Shown here one piece after another: positions 42,434 to 51,467 of a stretch of DNA of 64,000 bases. A program made the position numbers and the translations under genes. The notes under the pieces were generated by a model. It was not told the DNA's origin. It did no database searches and saw only the letters and a list, made by a program, of their open reading frames with translations. The stretch is taken from positions 61,718 through 125,717 of the forward strand of contig JAFGEL010000065.1 of the NCBI GenBank assembly GCA_016931615.1. Reading direction: 5' to 3'. Numbering within the stretch: the stretch's first letter is position 1; every line of letters starts with the position of its first letter. This DNA comes from Desulfuromonadales bacterium (GTDB taxonomy: Bacteria; Desulfobacterota; Desulfuromonadia; Desulfuromonadales; Geopsychrobacteraceae).

Positions 42434-43562
42434 GTGATTCAGAAATCATCTCCAGGACCTGTTATCTTTCTGGGAGGTCCTATAAAAAGATTCTTTCTAT
42501 CAATCCTTTTTCTTGCCGTTTGCCCTGTTCAATTTTCTATTGCATCATCATGTGAAAAATCCTTTTCTGCTGCATTCAACGATGTCTCTCCGCTGGTTGT
42601 GAGGGTTGTCGCCATCAGCATTGATCCTTACAGTGCGTTGTGCAGAGTAAATCGATGTATCGGATCTGGTCTGGTGATCGATTATGAAGGCCATGTTTTG
42701 ACCAATGCGCATGTTGTTTATGGTTCCGCTCAAGTGCTGGTCTCATATGTTGATGAAGGTCCTCTCCTCGAGGCGGAAAGTCATTGGAATGGACTTGATT
42801 TCTGACCTGGCAGTCATCAGGATTCCGCCGAATTCAGCACTTCCCGAAATTAAATTTGCAAAGAAATGGTCCTATGCTGTCGGGGATCAGGTGATGGCTA
42901 TCGGTTATCCGTTGGGTATCGGAAAAACTGCCTCCAGCGGCATCGTTTCCGCCCTTGAACGAGTCATTCCACTGTCAACTTTCAGTTGGATGATGCCTTA
43001 TATTCAAACCGATGCGCCGATAAGTCCGGGAAATTCAGGAGGTCCTCTGGTTAATCTCTGTGGTGAAATAATCGGCATCAATACCCTTCACCTGATTAAC
43101 GGTCAAAATATAAACTTCGCCATTCCTGTCGGGTTGATAGAGGAACTGGTCCCGCAATTAATTGATTCAGGGCACGTTTCACGCACCTGGTATGGTATTT
43201 ATGGACAGATAATTTCATTTCCTATGGCGATGAGCCTCAATATTTCACCAGGTTTTCTGGTTGAAACAATAGAACCGGGGAGTCCAGCTGAAAAAATAGG
43301 TTTGCGAGGAGGGACTTATCCTGCCAGGTTCGGTTTCAGGGAATTTCTGTTGGGTGGCGATGTGTTGACCAGCGTCAATGGTGTTTCTCTGGATGATCTG
43401 GAAACCGTTGCAGAGGTCGTCCGTTCTTTCAATGTCGGGGATTGTGTCGAGGTTGAGTACTGGCGAAACGGCAAGATCGCTAAGGTTGAAGTTTTGCTGC
43501 CTGAGCGGCCGGAGTTGCCCGGAGATGCGCGGTGGCTTTTTTCACGTCAAGCAGATAAGTGA
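42434..43562 (+). pseudogene. Frameshifted trypsin-like serine protease with PDZ domain (HtrA-like)
   Basis: Two overlapping frames together encode one HtrA/DegP-like periplasmic protease of about 375 residues: signal peptide (KRFFLSILFLAVCPVQFSIA), catalytic His (LTNAHVV), Asp (SDLAVIRI), Ser (PGNSGGPL) and one PDZ domain. The frame breaks at the AAA run 42777-42779: removing one A joins EAE directly to VIGMDLISDL. The natural start also looks damaged: GGGAGG sits 4 bases before ATA-AAA-AGA-TTC where ATG would be expected. As sequenced, neither half has the full triad. A sequencing error remains possible. Confidence 0.82.
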
Positions 43563-43572
43563 TTTGCTCACT

Positions 43573-44892
43573 TCATTTGATATCGATACTTTCATTGAAA
43601 GGCTCTGTAGAGGTTTTCGCAAGATTTCTTCCCCGCTGAACATTTACCAGCAGCAGTAAGCCTCCGCCGATTATAAAAAAGCTTCCGAGAGCCACAATTG
43701 AGTTCCGCGAGCTGCCGCTGACATCCGCGATCAACGCGAACAGCAGCGGACCAAAGATCGCAGCAAAGCGCGAGCTGATAGTAAAAAAACCGAAAAATTC
43801 AGCACTTTTTTCTCGTGGAACCATACTGGCGTAGAGTGAACGGCTGAGGGCCTGACTGCCCCCCAGAACCAGGGCGATCACACTGCCGAGAATCCAGAAC
43901 TCGATAGCCGTCTGGATTCGATAGGCGTAAAAACAGACCGCGAGGAAGATGATCAGACTCACCAGAATGGCTTGTGCCGTGCCGACTTTTTCACTGAGAC
44001 GGGCAAAAACCAGAGAACCCGGCATGGCCATGAATTGAATCATCAGAAAACAGCCGATAATAGTTCCCTGCCCGAGCTGCAATTCATCACGCGCAAAGAC
44101 CGCTGAGACACTGATGATGGTCTGAATGCCGTCGTTGTAGCACAGGAACGCGACTAGAAAAATACTCAGATCGCGGTAACGCAGCAACTGTCTGAACTGG
44201 CTCAGGTAGCTCTGGCGGGGTTGCGGAGCTTCCCGGCTGAAAGTTGATTGTGTTCGGGGCAGATAAAAAAATGTCGGCAGGGCAAAAACAAACCACCAGA
44301 AAGCAGTCAGAAAAAAACCGCAACGGGTGGCTGCCGCCCGGTCGGAAAATCCGAGGTTTTCCGCCAGCATGATGATTGTAAAGACGATGGCCAGCAGTAG
44401 GCCGCCACCGATATAACCGTAAGCAAACCCCCGGGCGGAAAGACGGTCGGCCTGATGTGATGGAACGAGAAGAGGCAGGTAGGAATTGTAGAATATATTG
44501 GCTCCGGCAAAGCCCAGGTTGCCGATAATAAACAGCCCCGAGACCAGGAGATAATCTTCGGGACCACTGAAGGCCAGGGCCGCCGTTGCCGCGCACCCAC
44601 CCAGCCAGAATATCATCATCAACGATTTATGCCGGGCATGGCGATCCGCTAATGCTCCGAGGAACGGAGCTGCCACTGCCAGCAGGATCATCGACAATGA
44701 AACACTGTAGCCCCATAAGCTCGCGGCAGAGGACGTATGGCCGATAAAAGGCAGCCTGGCGCCATCTTCAGGAACCAGGGACACGAAATATACCGGCAGA
44801 ACCGCGGCAAGGATGACAGTGGCAAAACCAGAATTAGCCCAATCGTAGAGGCACCAGGAAAAAAGTACTTTGGGTTGAGCATGGCGCATCAT
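43573..44892 (-). CDS. MFS transporter, UMF1/Atg22-like
   Basis: A 439-residue integral membrane protein with about twelve hydrophobic segments. The N-terminal CLYDWANSGFATVI is the hallmark of the UMF1/vacuole-effluxer Atg22-like branch of the major facilitator superfamily, and the internal GSVIALVLGGSQALSRSLYA is typical too. Substrates of bacterial members are mostly unknown (amino-acid efflux is known for yeast Atg22). AGAGG precedes the ATG pair. It is convergent with the broken protease gene, 10 bases apart. Confidence 0.88.
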   Translation of the reverse strand: MMRHAQPKVLFSWCLYDWANSGFATVILAAVLPVYFVSLVPEDGARLPFIGHTSSAASLWGYSVSLSMILLAVAAPFLGALADRHARHKSLMMIFWLGGCAATAALAFSGPEDYLLVSGLFIIGNLGFAGANIFYNSYLPLLVPSHQADRLSARGFAYGYIGGGLLLAIVFTIIMLAENLGFSDRAAATRCGFFLTAFWWFVFALPTFFYLPRTQSTFSREAPQPRQSYLSQFRQLLRYRDLSIFLVAFLCYNDGIQTIISVSAVFARDELQLGQGTIIGCFLMIQFMAMPGSLVFARLSEKVGTAQAILVSLIIFLAVCFYAYRIQTAIEFWILGSVIALVLGGSQALSRSLYASMVPREKSAEFFGFFTISSRFAAIFGPLLFALIADVSGSSRNSIVALGSFFIIGGGLLLLVNVQRGRNLAKTSTEPFNESIDIK

Positions 44893-44968
44893 CTGCGAGG
44901 ACCTCTACAGGTACGGTCAAATGTTGACGTCAGCATAGTTTTGAATGGAGCTGTTAAAGCCGGGTTCG

Positions 44969-45014
44969 CAAAAAAAAGACCCCGAGCCTTGGAGGGGGGG
45001 GAAGGCTCGGGGTC
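44969..45014 (-). terminator. Strong intrinsic terminator of the nrdJ unit
   Basis: A perfect 13-bp stem (GACCCCGAGCCTT / AAGGCTCGGGGTC) with an 11-base poly-G-type loop. On the reverse strand it is followed by an 8-base T-tract, so it ends the nrdJ-YkgJ transcript, about 125 bases past the last stop. Confidence 0.9.
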
Positions 45015-45066
45015 AATAGCAAAAAAAGCATTTTGACCGATTCGAAAATTTTTGTCCATATATTTA

Positions 45067-45082
45067 ATTGCAATATTGCAAT
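45067..45082. repeat. 16-bp perfect palindrome
   Basis: ATTGCAATATTGCAAT is a perfect inverted repeat in an AT-rich 120-base stretch between the nrdJ-unit terminator and the CxxCxxCC gene. It could be a protein-binding site, but no promoter it would control is apparent. Confidence 0.5.
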
Positions 45083-45137
45083 AAATCGTTTTTGTTATTT
45101 TTTCTGTTTCTCGTCATCGAATTATAACAAATATTTT

Positions 45138-45404
45138 TTACGAATCACCCTGCGCTGGAAGATATTGCCGATAGGCGCATTCCTGTGGCAGCCATTTCAG
45201 GGTGGAGATGTTGTCCGGTGTCAGTTGGATACAGTCCGGCATGACCTGAAAACGTTGTTCATAGGCCGTACACAAGCGTTCATGAATATCTAGAAAACGG
45301 CAAGGAACAGATGTTGTCAGAACCGTTCCCCGCCGATCGATCTTCTTTTCAAAGCAACAGGCACCACAGCGTCGGCAGATTGCATCCCAGGAACTCTGCT
45401 TCAC
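45138..45404 (-). CDS. YkgJ-type CxxCxxCC protein, second copy
   Basis: An 88-residue protein with CRRCGACC at residues 10-17 and further Cys in VPCRFLD, RLCTAY, PDCIQL and ECAYRQ, the same pattern as the protein at 87-359. The GTG start lies 3 bases after the nrdJ stop, so the two genes are almost certainly cotranscribed under NrdR control. Metal chelation is the presumed property; a role in serving the reductase is only suggested by linkage. Confidence 0.85.
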   Translation of the reverse strand: MKQSSWDAICRRCGACCFEKKIDRRGTVLTTSVPCRFLDIHERLCTAYEQRFQVMPDCIQLTPDNISTLKWLPQECAYRQYLPAQGDS

Positions 45405-45407
45405 GGT

Positions 45408-47636
45408 TCAGGCGCATTCAGAATAGCCGCAGGCATGGCAGACGCAGCATCCCCCCTCATGTTCGACCGGGCCGCCGCAATCAGGGCAGGCTCCGCCATT
45501 ACTGACAAAGCGGGTCGGCATGTCCTCATCGTTGAGCATGTGCAGTTCGATCGCTTTGGCGACAGCGTCAGCACAGGAGGTGATACGATTGTTGCCAAAC
45601 CCGGCAGGTTTGTGACAGGTGATGCCGATCAGTTGTTTAACCGTCTGTCGGGCCTGGACGCCACTGCGCCAGGACAGCGAGACGAGACGGCCGATGGCTT
45701 CACATTGAGAAGCGGCACAGCCACCGGCTTTACCCATGGTGGTGAAAAGTTCGAAAAGACCGTTTTCATCCTGATTGATGGTAATATACAGCGGTCCGCA
45801 CCCGGTCTCCATCTGGTAAGTTGAGCCGGTCAGGGCACGCGGGCGCTCACGTTTGCGCGATGGTTTTTTGCTTTCCATCGGAATAACACTGTCAACTTTC
45901 TTTTCCTCATCCCCTTTGCCGGCAACAGAGAGAACCTGCATATCCCGGGAGCCGTCACGGTAAATGGTGACCCCTTTGCATCCTTCCTTGTAAGCCAGGC
46001 GATAGACCGTTGCGACATCATCACGGGTGGCGTCATGACAGAAATTAACGGTTTTAGATACTGCGTTGTCCGTATGTTTCTGGAAGACCGCCTGCATCCG
46101 GACATGATCTTCGGGGGTAATGTCATGTGACGTGACAAATATCTTGCGGATATCCTCAGGGACTGCATCAATCCCCTGAACGGTCCCTTTCTCAGCGATC
46201 TCCTGCATCAACTCCGCGCTGTAAAAACCGTGTTTTCTGGCAATCTGTTCAAACAGGGGGTGAACCTCTATCAACTTGTTATTATCCAGAACCTGGCGCA
46301 CATAGGAGACTGCGAACAACGGTTCCACGCCGCTGGAACAGTTGGCAATAATCGATATGGTGCCGGTCGGGGCAATTGTCGTGCAGGTGGCATTGCGCAT
46401 CGGTCCCGACCCGCTCTGGTCATAGATACTTCCGGGGAAATTGGGGAAAACTCCCCGTTCCACCGCCAGTTGTGCAGATTGCTCATGGGCTTTGTCGTTG
46501 ATGAAAGCCATGACCTTTTCACCCAGAGCAAGAGCTTCGCTGCTGTTATAGGGGATGTTCATAAGAATCAGCATGTCCGCCCAGCCCATCACGCCCAGGC
46601 CGATTTTGCGGTTTGCCCGGGTCATTTCGTCGATTTCAGGCAGAGGATAGCGATTGGCTTCAATAACGTTGTCGAGAAACCGGGTCGAAAGCCGCACAGC
46701 GTTCTCCAGCCTTGCCCAGTCGATTTCGCCGTCGTTGACCATGTTGGCCAGGTTCAGAGAACCGAGATTGCAGGATTCGTACGGCAGCAAAGGTTGTTCG
46801 CCGCAGGGGTTGGTGCTTTCGATCTCGCCGACGTGAGGGGTCGGGTTGTCGCGGTTCAGACGGTCGAGAAACACGATTCCCGGTTCGCCGTTGGTCCAAG
46901 CCATGTCAACGATCTGGTTAAAGACTTTCGTCGCGTTGAGTTGTTTGACCACCCGCCCGTCACGCGGGTTGATGATATCGTAATCATGTCCATTCTCGAC
47001 CGCTTCCATGAATTCTTCGGTGATACCGACGGAAATATTGAAATTGGTCAGGATCGTCTGATCCCTTTTGGCCATGATAAAATCCATGATGTCGGGATGG
47101 TCGATACGTAGAATCCCCATGTTGGCCCCACGCCGTGTGCCACCCTGTTTGATCGTTTCCGTCGCTGCGTCAAAGACCTGCATGAATGAAATTGGGCCCG
47201 ACGATACCCCGCTGGTCGAGTTGACGGTATCATTTGCCGGTCTGATGCGCGAAAAGGAGAACCCGGTGCCACCGCCACTCTTATGGATCAAGGCGGTATT
47301 TTTGATTGCTTCAAAGATGCTTTCCATGGAATCGCCAACCGGCAACACGAAGCAGGCTGAGAGCTGACCCAATTCACGTCCCGCGTTCATTAACGTGGGA
47401 GAGTTTGGGAGAAAGTCAAGACGGGTCATCATCTGGTAGTATTGTTCTTCAAAATTTTCACTTTGTGCTGATCCGGATGGTTCGGCTGCACTGATTGTTT
47501 GCGCCACGCGGCGAAACATATCTTCAGGTTGTTCAATGGGATTGCCCTGGCTGTCGCGTTTCAGGTAACGTTTGGCGAGGACTGTCATGGCGTTTTTTGA
47601 CAGTTTCAGGGGGGCGGGTTGGTTCGTGTTGGTCAT
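45408..47636 (-). CDS. nrdJ: Adenosylcobalamin-dependent (class II) ribonucleotide reductase
   Basis: A 742-residue class II reductase making deoxyribonucleotides without oxygen. Active-site elements: the Cys in LSACFVLPVGDS, the thiyl-radical region STNPCGEQPLLPYESCNLGSLNLA (read in parts), and the C-terminal cysteine module with CPDCGG and CCVCHACGYSEC for re-reduction. The fold matches the NrdJ form with a C-terminal zinc-finger-like tail. GGAGG lies 8 bases before the ATG. No nrdAB or nrdDG is in the window. Two NrdR boxes overlie the promoter. No cobalamin riboswitch is recognised in the leader. Confidence 0.95.
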   Translation of the reverse strand: MTNTNQPAPLKLSKNAMTVLAKRYLKRDSQGNPIEQPEDMFRRVAQTISAAEPSGSAQSENFEEQYYQMMTRLDFLPNSPTLMNAGRELGQLSACFVLPVGDSMESIFEAIKNTALIHKSGGGTGFSFSRIRPANDTVNSTSGVSSGPISFMQVFDAATETIKQGGTRRGANMGILRIDHPDIMDFIMAKRDQTILTNFNISVGITEEFMEAVENGHDYDIINPRDGRVVKQLNATKVFNQIVDMAWTNGEPGIVFLDRLNRDNPTPHVGEIESTNPCGEQPLLPYESCNLGSLNLANMVNDGEIDWARLENAVRLSTRFLDNVIEANRYPLPEIDEMTRANRKIGLGVMGWADMLILMNIPYNSSEALALGEKVMAFINDKAHEQSAQLAVERGVFPNFPGSIYDQSGSGPMRNATCTTIAPTGTISIIANCSSGVEPLFAVSYVRQVLDNNKLIEVHPLFEQIARKHGFYSAELMQEIAEKGTVQGIDAVPEDIRKIFVTSHDITPEDHVRMQAVFQKHTDNAVSKTVNFCHDATRDDVATVYRLAYKEGCKGVTIYRDGSRDMQVLSVAGKGDEEKKVDSVIPMESKKPSRKRERPRALTGSTYQMETGCGPLYITINQDENGLFELFTTMGKAGGCAASQCEAIGRLVSLSWRSGVQARQTVKQLIGITCHKPAGFGNNRITSCADAVAKAIELHMLNDEDMPTRFVSNGGACPDCGGPVEHEGGCCVCHACGYSECA

Positions 47637-47696
47637 GGCTGGGCCTCCGTTTTTACATTTGCTGAATCAAGAGAATAGACTTTTATGTCGACTTGA

Positions 47697-47749
47697 ATAC
47701 AATATTTTGTAGCGAGAGAATATAGACCACTACATCTAGTGTGTGTCAA
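47697..47749 (-). promoter_or_regulatory. nrdJ: nrdJ promoter with two NrdR boxes
   Basis: On the reverse strand: -35 TTGACA (47744-47749), -10 TATATT (47719-47724), spacing 19. Box 1, ACACTAGATGTAGTGG (47727-47742), fits the NrdR consensus at 13 of 16 positions and lies between -35 and -10. Box 2, CTACAAAATATTGTAT (47697-47712), fits at 12 of 16 and lies just past the -10. The boxes are 30 bases apart centre to centre, close to three helical turns, as is usual for NrdR pairs. Confidence 0.75.
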
Positions 47750-47923
47750 GTTTGAATGCTCCAATGATCGGCGTCGGTTTTTTGAACCTCCCGACGCGAG
47801 ACTGGGGGAACATGATGGAATTCTAAATAGTCATGACAGTTGTCGCCGGCTTTGAGGTTGTGCTTGTCGTAAAGAATAAATTTAAGTATCCTTCACAATC
47901 CTTTAAATCCACGGGGCCATGGA

Positions 47924-49072
47924 GTGAAACGAATTTACCTGGATAATGCCGCGACCAGTTTTCCCAAGCCTGATTCTGTTTACCAGGCCGTCATGGAAAC
48001 ACTTCAGGGAGGCGGCAGCGCGGGACGGGGCAGTCACCAACAGGCCTTGGCGGTTGACCGTCTGCTGTTTGACACCCGCGAACTGCTGGCCGAGCGGTTC
48101 AATGCCGAAAATTCACATCATTTTGTTTTTACCGCCAGCGCGACAATGGCGATCAACTTGGCTCTGTTTGGTTTGTTAACCGCGGGAGACCGGGTTGTCA
48201 CGACCAGTATGGAGCATAATGCCGTTATGCGTCCTTTAAGGGCCTTGCGTGAGCGTGGTGTTGATGTCGTCCAGGTGAATTCTGATCCCGTCAGCGGTAT
48301 ACTGGATGTAGCAGCGGTGAAACAAGCCTGCCTTGCTCAGCCGACACGCCTGTTGTGTGTCAGCCATTGTTCCAATGTCAGCGGTTCGCTTCAGCCGATT
48401 GATCAATTGGGGCCCTGGTGTCATCAACAGGGGATCATTTTTATGCTCGACGCCGCACAGAGTGCCGGAACCATTCCGATTGATATTCAGGCTGACGGCA
48501 TCGACCTGCTGGCCGCCCCCGGCCACAAAGGATTGTTCGGGCCCCAGGGAACCGGATTTCTCTACTTCAGCAAAGGCCTCGAATTAATCCCGCTGATGTA
48601 TGGGGGGACCGGAACTCAATCCGGCTCTGATCGTCAGCCGGAACAGAGCCCCGAGCGCTACGAGTCCGGTACTCAAAATTCTCCTGGCCTGGCCGGTTTG
48701 AAAGCAGGACTCGAATTTGTTCGGCAGATCGGAATCGACGCGATTCGGGAGCGTGATCGGCTGCACGGTGAAAAGCTCTTGAGTGGCTTGCAGAGCATTG
48801 ACCGGGTTCAGGTTTACGGGCCTGGAGACCCTGAACAGCGCTGTGGTGCCCTGTCGTTCAACATCAGCGGACGTGATCCCGCTGAAATAGGTTTCATTCT
48901 TGATCGTGACTTTTGCATCGCCGTCCGTGTGGGCCTCCACTGTGCTCCTAATGCCCACAGAACCATCGGAACTTACCCGGGTGGCACTGTGAGAGTCAGT
49001 CCCGGTTGGCTGAGCACGGATGATGAAATCGATACTTTTATTGATGCTATCAAGCGAATAAGTCAAACCTGA
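47924..49072 (+). CDS. Cysteine desulfurase-family aminotransferase class V protein
   Basis: A 382-residue PLP protein: YLDNAATSFPKP at the start, the lysine motif APGHKGLFGPQGTG and, near the end, RVGLHCAPNAHRTIG, which places a Cys at the sulfur-carrying position. These are signatures of the stand-alone cysteine desulfurase family rather than NifS/IscS. The start is GTG at 47924. It leads a five-gene run with phoH, tsaD, DUF2062 and rsmA. Its sulfur acceptor is unknown; the dedicated Fe-S desulfurase is the nifS gene at 38.3 kb. Confidence 0.88.
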   Translation: MKRIYLDNAATSFPKPDSVYQAVMETLQGGGSAGRGSHQQALAVDRLLFDTRELLAERFNAENSHHFVFTASATMAINLALFGLLTAGDRVVTTSMEHNAVMRPLRALRERGVDVVQVNSDPVSGILDVAAVKQACLAQPTRLLCVSHCSNVSGSLQPIDQLGPWCHQQGIIFMLDAAQSAGTIPIDIQADGIDLLAAPGHKGLFGPQGTGFLYFSKGLELIPLMYGGTGTQSGSDRQPEQSPERYESGTQNSPGLAGLKAGLEFVRQIGIDAIRERDRLHGEKLLSGLQSIDRVQVYGPGDPEQRCGALSFNISGRDPAEIGFILDRDFCIAVRVGLHCAPNAHRTIGTYPGGTVRVSPGWLSTDDEIDTFIDAIKRISQT

Positions 49073-49106
49073 TGAATGTGCTGATGAGATATGAAATGGA
49101 TTCGCC

Positions 49107-50423
49107 ATGAAAACTTATGTTCTTGATACCAATGTCCTGCTGCATGATCCGCAGGCGATCCTAAAATTTTCCGATAATACCGTTGTGCTTCCCCTGACGG
49201 TCATCGAAGAAATCGACCGTTTCAAGAAAGATCAGAGTGAAACCGGCCGCAATGCCCGCCAGATTTCCCGAATGATCGACGCTTTTCGTCTGCAATATAA
49301 GCTCGTGGAAGGAGTGCCGTTGGAGAATGGCGGGGTTCTCAAGGTTGCCATTTACAAGGAAGAGTTCCTGCAAAAGTTGCCTCCGGAACTCCGCGTCGAC
49401 CGGGGCGACAACCGGATTCTGGCGGTCGCCCGGGATCTGCAAGAGAACTCGCCTCAAGGGACGGTTTTCTTCGTCACCAAAGATATCAACCTGCGGATCA
49501 AGGCCGATACCATCGGCATGTTTGCCGAAGATTATCAGAATGACAAAGTTCCGGTGGAAGACCTGTACACCGGGTGCAGTGAAATATATCTGCCCAAGGA
49601 TGATATCGATCGATTCTTTGAGCAGGGATCCCTGGCGGTAGAAGGTGATTTCTTTGCCAACCAGGGGCTCACACTGATTGATGAAACCAATATTTCGCAC
49701 ACCGCAATTGGGCGCTACAACGCGCTGAGCAAAGAGGTGGTGGCCTTGTTGAAAACTCCCAAGGAAGGAATCTGGGGCATTCATCCGCGCAACCGTGAAC
49801 AGCAGTTTGCTTTTGATCTGCTCCTCAATGATGATGTTCAACTGGTTTCCCTGGTGGGCAAGGCCGGCACCGGGAAAACCCTGATTGCCATTGCGGCGGG
49901 GCTGTTGAAGACCGCAGATGAGAGTACTTACAACCGTTTGCTTGTGTCACGTCCGGTTTTCCCGATGGGCCGGGACCTGGGTTTTTTGCCCGGAGATGTT
50001 GAAGAAAAACTGTCCCCCTGGATGCAGCCCATCTTTGATAACGTTGAGTTATTGCTTTCTTCCTACGATGAAGGAGGGAAGCGCAAACGCGGTTATCGGG
50101 AACTGATCGATCTCGGCCTGATGGAAATCGAACCCCTGACATATATTCGTGGACGTTCGATTCCTCGCCAGTACATGATTGTCGACGAAGCACAGAACCT
50201 CACACCACATGAGATTAAAACCATTATTACGCGGGCCGGGGAAGGGACCAAAATTGTTCTGACCGGTGATCCCTATCAGATTGACAATCCCTATGTTGAT
50301 TCCGCCAGTAACGGTCTCTCTTATTCGGTCGAACGCTTTAAGGGCCAGGATATTGCCGGACATATGACCTTAAGCAAGGGAGAGCGCTCGCTGCTCGCCG
50401 AGCTGGCGGCTAATTTACTTTAG
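49107..50423 (+). CDS. PhoH-like ATPase with N-terminal PIN domain
   Basis: A 438-residue protein. Residues 1-130 are a PIN ribonuclease domain (YVLDTNVLLHDP, with acidic residues in IEEIDRFK and RGDNRILAVA). The C-terminal PhoH ATPase has Walker A GKAGTGKT and Walker B MIVDEAQNLTPHE. This PhoH2-type fusion is described as an RNA helicase-ribonuclease and is often linked to toxin-antitoxin systems, but no antitoxin is seen here. It lies 34 bases after the desulfurase-family gene and 16 before tsaD. Confidence 0.92.
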   Translation: MKTYVLDTNVLLHDPQAILKFSDNTVVLPLTVIEEIDRFKKDQSETGRNARQISRMIDAFRLQYKLVEGVPLENGGVLKVAIYKEEFLQKLPPELRVDRGDNRILAVARDLQENSPQGTVFFVTKDINLRIKADTIGMFAEDYQNDKVPVEDLYTGCSEIYLPKDDIDRFFEQGSLAVEGDFFANQGLTLIDETNISHTAIGRYNALSKEVVALLKTPKEGIWGIHPRNREQQFAFDLLLNDDVQLVSLVGKAGTGKTLIAIAAGLLKTADESTYNRLLVSRPVFPMGRDLGFLPGDVEEKLSPWMQPIFDNVELLLSSYDEGGKRKRGYRELIDLGLMEIEPLTYIRGRSIPRQYMIVDEAQNLTPHEIKTIITRAGEGTKIVLTGDPYQIDNPYVDSASNGLSYSVERFKGQDIAGHMTLSKGERSLLAELAANLL

Positions 50424-50439
50424 AGTGCAGAGTTGATCA

Positions 50440-51456
50440 ATGCTTTTACTGGCTCTTGAAAGTTCCTGTGACGAGACGGCTGCCGCAGTCGTCAAAGACG
50501 GTCGGCAGATCCGTTCCAATCTGATCGCCTCACAGGTTGAACTGCATGCAGTTTACGGCGGAGTCGTGCCTGAACTGGCGTCCAGACGGCATCTTGAAGT
50601 AATTAATCCGTTAGTTGAAGAAGCCCTGTCTAAGGCATCAGTAAACAAGGCCGAACTTGAAGGTATCGTTGTCACGCGTGGTCCCGGGCTGGTCGGAGCT
50701 CTGCTGGTCGGAGTTTCCTTCGCCAAGGCTTTTGCTTATGCCCTGGGTATTCCGCTCATCGGCGTGCATCACATCGAAGGTCATATTCTGGCCATTCAAT
50801 TGGAGCAACAGGTTGATTTTCCTTTTCTCGCCGCGGCGGTGTCGGGTGGTCACACCCATCTTTACCGGGTTGAAGGCATTGGCCGTTATCGCCTTTTGGG
50901 TCGGACGGTTGATGATGCTGCGGGTGAAGCTTTTGACAAGGTCGCAAAAATGCTCGGTCTTGGTTATCCGGGTGGGCCGATTATCGATAAACTGGCGGCA
51001 ACCCATGATGATGGAGGCATTGTTTTTCCCCGGCCTCTGTTGAAAAAAAACACCCTTGATTTCAGCTTCTCAGGGGTCAAGACAGCCGTGCTCAACTATC
51101 TCCATCGACTCGAAAACCCGCCTGGTGAAGAGCTGATCGGTCGAATCGCTTGTGCTTTTCAGACCGCTGTGGTTGACGTTCTGACCCAGAAGATTCTGCG
51201 TGCGGCAGAAGCAGAGAATCTTGAGCGCATTGTGGTCGCCGGCGGGGTCGCCTGTAATTCAGGATTACGCCAACATCTTTCCCGACTGACGGAGGGTTCG
51301 GAACGCACGGTTTATTTTCCTTCCCCGGTCCTCTGTGCTGACAACGCCGCCATGCTGGCGGTTGCGGGTGATTATTACCTGTCGCGGGGAGCGTCGTCCG
51401 GGTTCGATCTCAATGCTGTGTCCAGCTGGCCGCTGGAACAAGTCGTCTGGGGATAG
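50440..51456 (+). CDS. tsaD: tRNA t6A threonylcarbamoyltransferase TsaD
   Basis: A 338-residue Kae1/YgjD ASKHA-fold enzyme that transfers threonylcarbamoyl to A37 of ANN-reading tRNAs. MLLLALESSCDET, the metal-binding HHIEGH, SGGHTHLY and GGVACNSGLR are diagnostic. The product, t6A, is the substrate of MtaB encoded at 41.0 kb. It is in line with phoH and the DUF2062 gene. Confidence 0.95.
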   Translation: MLLLALESSCDETAAAVVKDGRQIRSNLIASQVELHAVYGGVVPELASRRHLEVINPLVEEALSKASVNKAELEGIVVTRGPGLVGALLVGVSFAKAFAYALGIPLIGVHHIEGHILAIQLEQQVDFPFLAAAVSGGHTHLYRVEGIGRYRLLGRTVDDAAGEAFDKVAKMLGLGYPGGPIIDKLAATHDDGGIVFPRPLLKKNTLDFSFSGVKTAVLNYLHRLENPPGEELIGRIACAFQTAVVDVLTQKILRAAEAENLERIVVAGGVACNSGLRQHLSRLTEGSERTVYFPSPVLCADNAAMLAVAGDYYLSRGASSGFDLNAVSSWPLEQVVWG

Positions 51457-51467
51457 TTGCAGCTTAT

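Noticed and set aside
46230-47111. 293-residue plus-strand ORF
   Set aside because: Antisense shadow of nrdJ, which has full catalytic motifs.
47637-47923. Possible cobalamin riboswitch before nrdJ
   Set aside because: No B12-box-like core; the region instead carries NrdR boxes and a standard promoter. The remaining part near 47771-47797 has only a 7-bp inverted repeat without a T-tract.
49107-50423. PIN-PhoH as toxin of a toxin-antitoxin pair
   Set aside because: No small antitoxin gene precedes it; it sits within a housekeeping operon.
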